Part shown: positions 58,736 through 64,000 of the stretch, one piece after another
Numbering within the stretch: position 1 is the stretch's first letter
Layout of the letters: each line of letters starts with the position of its first letter
From: Pleurodeles waltl
Lineage: Eukaryota > Chordata > Amphibia > Caudata > Salamandridae
Assembly (NCBI RefSeq): GCF_031143425.1
Contig: NC_090451.1
Coordinates: 347,456,339-347,520,338 of the forward strand
Direction: 5' to 3'
Length of the DNA stretch: 64,000 nt
Notes under the pieces: generated by a model
What the model was told of the DNA's origin: nothing
The model's database searches: none
Seen by the model: only the letters and a program-made list of their open reading frames with translations
Made by a program: the position numbers and the translations under genes

Positions 58736-61700
58736 AGGATGGTGATCTGTACCTGTGGTCTTCGAAGCACACAATGACTTTTACATTGTAGGGTCTTGAA
58801 TAAACAGTTACAGCCAAGTCATTGAGATGAGGGTTTTCAAGATCTAAAACACATATGTGGCTGCTCCCTTTTCATTTACATATTGTTGAGCTGCACACAC
58901 ATTTCTGTGTTGTGAAATTACTCTTTTGAGCTGTGTTTTAGTAATCTGGCCCAGAATGTGTTGTTTAAGGAATGTCTTGATTAAAAGAATTGCTGACCCA
59001 TGTCAAGGGCTGCATTATGAAAATGGTGGACAATGTCTATTTGCAACCGAACACCGTTAACTAGGTATACCAGGCACAAACAGGGATAGTGCCCCCTTAT
59101 TACATATAATACACTGAATACTTAAAGCTGCCACTCCACCTGTAATAGTGTAGGCAGCACCTGGCTTTCACTTTAAAGGGGAATAGAGATCCCCTTGAAG
59201 GTGGGTGCATTGAGTGACTGTACCTTCCTGCACAGGTGATGTCTAGGGGGTTTATAGCACCACTTTTCACACTTGCAGTGGTCACCTTCTCAGGAAGCAC
59301 AGTCTGTGCATCACCTCTTTGTGGCGGACACTTTGCTTCTGCACCACATCCATAATATGATATTTGAGCACAGGCAAAGTGTTCCCTTCAATTGCATGCC
59401 TCCCTTCCATGCAAATAAGGGAAACGCCCTTTAGGATTGCACTAACGCTGTATCTGTGCCAGCACTATCTATATTACAGAAAGACCGACACAAGTCTCTG
59501 TGCCCCTTTCTATTGTACCAAAATGCCCTAGGCAAGCAGAATGTGTGTTTACAAGCCTGTTGCAAGCCCATTGCACTCCCTGGTCACTTTATGGAATACG
59601 GTCCCAGGTAAGCATGCAAATCACTGTTTTAATTTGAGTTCAATCACTATAAACACTGTCAAACACTTAACCCTCATCTAATGATTAAACACAAAGTAAT
59701 GTGATCCTTATTTTCATTAAATGAAATTCTCATCAAGCACCTAAACCCTTATTCAACCATCACAGTAGTGTCAGATACCCAAAGACAACTTTGCTGAGAA
59801 GATTGAAACCTTTCACTGTGATATTTCATCAAGGCTCTCTGGTCTTCTACTTCTCTCTACAGTTGTAACTACTCTTGACCTATTACCAGATCAAGGGACT
59901 TATTTAGAGTTTGGCAGACAGTGTTCCCTGCCACATATTTGGAAGAGGACCCTGTTCAGCAAGCTCCTGGCTTGCATGCTCTCTTTGAAATTGGGCGAAC
60001 TTTCATGTTTCTGCTGGTGGAGCTTCTGTTGATAGAAACCTTTTATACCCTTTCATCGATGGCCCAACTGACAAAGGACCATTGGTCAGAGTACCCAAAA
60101 CACTCTGCCCTACTTATGGCAGACATTCCGTTGTGTACTTTTTCCTGAAAACCTGGTAGTCCCAAGGAAGTACACTATTACATGACCCCGACATGACAGG
60201 AGAAAACTCATGAGTTTATTTTTTTTTTAAAACAGATGTTTGCTGTGGTGGTGCACTGAACGTGGGGATTGCATAGAAATGCTTCAGTGTCCTCAGAGAA
60301 TCTGCTGTGGTGGCAGCTCCTCTGAAGGCACAGAAATCTTCGTCAGGCAGGCAGAGATATCTAAATATGGCAGGCAATAGCCAGGACTGCGGACTGCATT
60401 CATCTGCTGCAGTAGAAGAGAGACTAGCCCACCAGTGGCTCCAAAGTCCTTAATCAAATACTATGAATATTCAGATTCACATGTGAACTCTTTCCTCCCC
60501 AGACCCACAGATGTTGAAAACGTTTGTTCTGGTCCCTTCTGTCATCATAGTTCTGAGTGGTATCCTAATTTAAAAACATATGCAAGATGGCATAGTGGCA
60601 CCAAAGGAACCAAGTAAAATGCAATGTAGCACACAATGCCTCAAGTAAGTACCAAAATATAGAACATTCTAATAGGACCTTAATTACAAATTGAGTTATA
60701 TTACTTGGAGCAATATTTCAAAGTGAAATAATCCAACTCACTGTTAAAAGTATGTCTAGGAATTATCCGGTCCTAAAACTGTAGACCTACTCATTTTGGG
60801 CCCAGAGGTACCAGGTCTGAGTCTAATGTTGCAGGAATGGGGTTGCCGGCAGAAGCATTGCCAGTCCCCCACCTGCCCCCTGAAGGTACAATGCTCCTCC
60901 AACCAGGCACAAGCATGTCTTTCACCCCTAAACTCCTCATACTCCCACTGGCACTACCCTAAAAAGCTCCTGGTAAACTTGGATCAAAGCAGTTATTCAC
61001 AATTTCAGGGAAAAACTCATAATGGTGGGACTTTGGTGTGGGGATGCCAGATGGTAGTTTTAAATTTGTCCCTGTGTCTCCACACCATTGTTCAACCAAC
61101 TAGTAGTGAGTATCTAAGATGTGCTTCAGGAATCACACTGCTACAGCCAAAATTGTGCTCTTTAGAGATGGTACGTAGCACCTCACACAGCACAAGTGAC
61201 AATAGGAGACAACTTGGAGACTATCTGACTCCAGGGCCATGACTTTGAGTCATGTAAAATAGCTTTGGTCTCAATTCCTTAGCGCCATTCATCTAATGAG
61301 GTAATCGTCCTCACACATATGGATGTGCCACCCCAAAATCCTGAAAAAGCCCAGATTACTAGTTGCATAGAACTGGCGGCACACCGTGCAGTAACACCCC
61401 ATCAGTGCAATTACCCACAAAGTCCATGGAATGGGGAACAACTGCATAGACCTGGATTTACCAGGCAGCATTTGTCTGATGTTTTTCTGGATTCTGTGGG
61501 GTTAACAAACATTTACCACTTGCACAAAGTAGGTGGTAAATGTGTGTAGGGGATCCTGCGGGGACAGAAGAGAGTGATGGGGGGATAAAGGACAGAAAGG
61601 AAAGATGTGCTGGCACGCTCACAGAGGTCTTCTTTCCACCTCGGGTTCAGAAACCACAGGCACGCTGGTGAGACAACAGAATCACAATACCTTATCCCAC

Positions 61701-63762
61701 CACTAGAAGTCAACTGGATCTTTGGACTCAGTGAAAAATGTAGTAGTCACATTCATTTAATCACAAATCAAACATATAAACCATTAACAATTCTAATCAT
61801 CATCTACAATTTAAAGACCAAATCAAACTCCAGTCTGAATAAAGTTTCAAAGCTTTATTACAATCCCAAATCAATGTAATGTATATGGTGCGCAAAACTA
61901 AGTTATAAATCAATACCATAAAGGTTCCCTGAAAGCAAGCAGTATAGGAGCGGTACAGAGACAGTAACCAAAACAAAACAACAGCCCACCTCCCTATAAG
62001 GTTCCACTAAGTAGAATTCCACAATGTAATAGCATAAATAAATTTCAATTATTGGTATTATATAACTAGCAAATTCTCTGACATCGCCAACATCATTGTG
62101 TTTCGGTGCTATGTGACCAGAAGGTCACCCATATCCCAATGCGTTATTTAAAAAAAACACAAGGGAGTTCTTGGTCCTATAGCCGACCATATCTACAAAC
62201 AAAAATTGAAAGTAAATCATAATATAACTTGTTTAGCCTAAACTCAGTGACGAAAAATCAAATAAATCACAGTTCTCATGTTTCTCAATGTGTACAATCC
62301 CAAGCCTGCACCAATAACGAAAACAATTTGGTCATGCAAAACAAAGATAAGAATGAAAGTAAGAATAAAGATTTTAAAAAAATAGGAATGAAAATTCTGG
62401 GATCGTGATGGCAGAGCTAAAGCTAGAGTCACGATGGCCTTTCAAGCAACCAACAGCGGTCCAAATGTGATTGTCAAATGCACCTGGAGGAAGAGCAAAA
62501 TAGGAAACGCCGCCAGGAAGCAATAAATATTACTGATGAGGAAGTCTGCAACTATATAAATGTATGTGATTTGTAAGGGAACTGCGCCTCTGGAAAACTG
62601 GATTCTCAAGGCACAGAAAAGGAATCGCGGCCAAGATTAGAAGTCTTTTCCAAACTGTATTTATTGGGAGCTGCGTGTTCTCTCAAAAGAATAGTTTCAT
62701 TTGATCAGTGTAAGAGACTGTTTTTGTTTCTAACCTAAAACAACACATGAGAATAGTGAACTGGCTGCAAAAGTAAGGTTTATCTAAAGCACATGTGCAT
62801 TTAATGGCATTATAAATTAATAGCAGGGATCGAGAACAAGCCAGGTCATTAGAAAACAAACGGAGCATGTAGGCATCCATGTCTATTACAACAGAACATT
62901 TTGCACTACATTATTCTTCCACTTAATGCACTCCCAATTTCCTAGTGCCTGGTTCAAAATTGTAAAGCGATGCACCCAAAACCTACAGCCATGAATTGAC
63001 CACTTCGGGGGATTCATGCTAAGTTCCAGGGTACCTGCACTTGTATGCAAGTCACAGATTTCCATTAATATTTCTGCTGTATAGAAAAGTACCTTAAAAA
63101 GGAATGGATGTAACCCATGGGTGCCACACGTAACACTCGGTGCAAGTCACAGCAAAAACCCGTTGCTCTCTGATTAGACTAACATTTCACCTGCTGTGAT
63201 AATACACAGACGGCGTTGGCAAATATGTCAGATATTGTGCCAGGGCTTGCCAATCATAATGTCTTTCTGTTATAGGATGACTCATTTGGTATACACTCCT
63301 ACAACTGGGCCATCATCTCCCAATTTGAGGAAACTTGGGCGCAAGGTTGTCTCTTGAGGGCGGATTGTCAATAAAAACATATGCACTGAAATGCTGAACA
63401 GGGTATTCACCAGTGTTTCAGATCGTTTTGTGTACTTCCAACTATTTCTATTTTGTGACTGTGTGAGGTGTGCTAAATTGGACAGTAAACTGAAAATCAA
63501 TTGCTCAGATATTTTTCTCAATAAGCAATTGCAGAAAGCATTAACTGTATGCAAGAGAGCTTGGTCCTGTTCCAGTAGGAACATTGCAACCTAGATTCCA
63601 TCCACTCTGAATGGAAACTGAGGACCAAGAAACCCTAGACCACTTTTGACCTTGTTGGTCCTTACCAATGTAGTGCAGTTTGGTTCCTATGGCAAAGTAA
63701 GTTACTAAAAATCATCTGTGAGTCACAGCTGTTCCTATGCAGATGAACTGGAATATGGGCCC
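58736..63762. other. Long unannotated stretch
   Basis: About 5 kb with no convincing gene or element. Open frames are short and without family motifs. Confidence 0.4.
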
Positions 63763-64000
63763 TGTTAGACGTGGCAGCTCTTGGCATGGTTTCCCTCTAC
63801 CTTTTCCTTCTGACGATGTGTTTTTGGATCCTGTGCTGTAATTCATTTTTGCTGATTTTGATATTTTAGGCACTTTATCACTGCTAAGCAGTGCTAAAGT
63901 GCAAGTGTTCTCTGTCTAAATTGTATTGGTAATTGACTTTTCCATGACTGGCACATTTGATTTACTAGTTGGTTCCTAGTAAAGTGCACTTGAGGTGTCC
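63763..64000 (+). mobile_element. LTR-like dispersed repeat, copy 4 (cut by window end)
   Basis: Begins TGTTAGAC and aligns with the first ~240 bp of copies 1 and 2. It continues past the window. Confidence 0.6.

Noticed and set aside
62080..62160. A second possible hammerhead on the minus strand (GGTGACC stem followed by GAAAC)
   Set aside because: No CUGANGA-like core precedes the stem and no closing stem I is found.

Overview
The window looks like intergenic DNA from a very large amphibian genome, most likely a salamander such as a newt. I recognise no host protein-coding gene. Everything identifiable is transposon-derived: Harbinger (PIF/Harbinger) elements with HARBI1-like transposase and Myb/SANT-like proteins, a piggyBac element, many 3-bp-TSD hairpin-rich miniature elements, long LTR-like repeats, a solo LTR and an L1-type reverse transcriptase relic. 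The taxonomic call is an inference from this repeat composition and was not checked by a search.

Layout. 89-648 is a miniature element made almost entirely of consecutive hairpins. 2299-4397, 18023-20212, 22699-about 25060 (inverted, truncated) and 63763 to the window end are four copies of one roughly 2.1-2.4 kb LTR-like repeat. 5620-6840 is a decayed L1-type relic. 7010-15189 (copy A, truncated at its left end) and 32981-42728 (copy B, both ends present) are two copies of the same autonomous-type Harbinger family in opposite orientation. 25170-26700 and 44440-45720 are copies of another dispersed repeat, each ending in a microsatellite. 52281-58263 is a complete-looking piggyBac element between TTAA sites with a broken transposase gene. 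Smaller hairpin elements lie at 13732, 15847, 16386, 27284, 46171, 47125, 50771 and 58430.

Harbinger gene system. Each copy has three genes, where the textbook element has two. They are a DDE transposase, a one-domain Myb/SANT-like protein (here gene 2) and a second, unrelated Myb/SANT-like protein with a helical segment and a long tandem-repeat tail (here gene 3). In copy B the transposase runs on the minus strand. Its first exon sits beside the right terminus, and gene 3 lies antisense inside its first intron. Gene 2 converges on the transposase 3' end from the other side. By family knowledge the Myb-like partners bind element ends and bring the transposase to the nucleus. Genes 2 and 3 are broken in both copies. 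The transposase is broken in A but reads open across all three exons in B, apart from a damaged splice donor.

Nested insertions give relative ages. A hairpin element landed just upstream of gene 2 in copy A, and a 764-bp solo LTR with a perfect 5-bp target duplication landed between gene 2 and the transposase in copy B. Most remaining stretches (for example 649-2298, 28440-32590, 42730-44430, 48150-50770, 58740-63760) hold no feature I can name beyond simple repeats.
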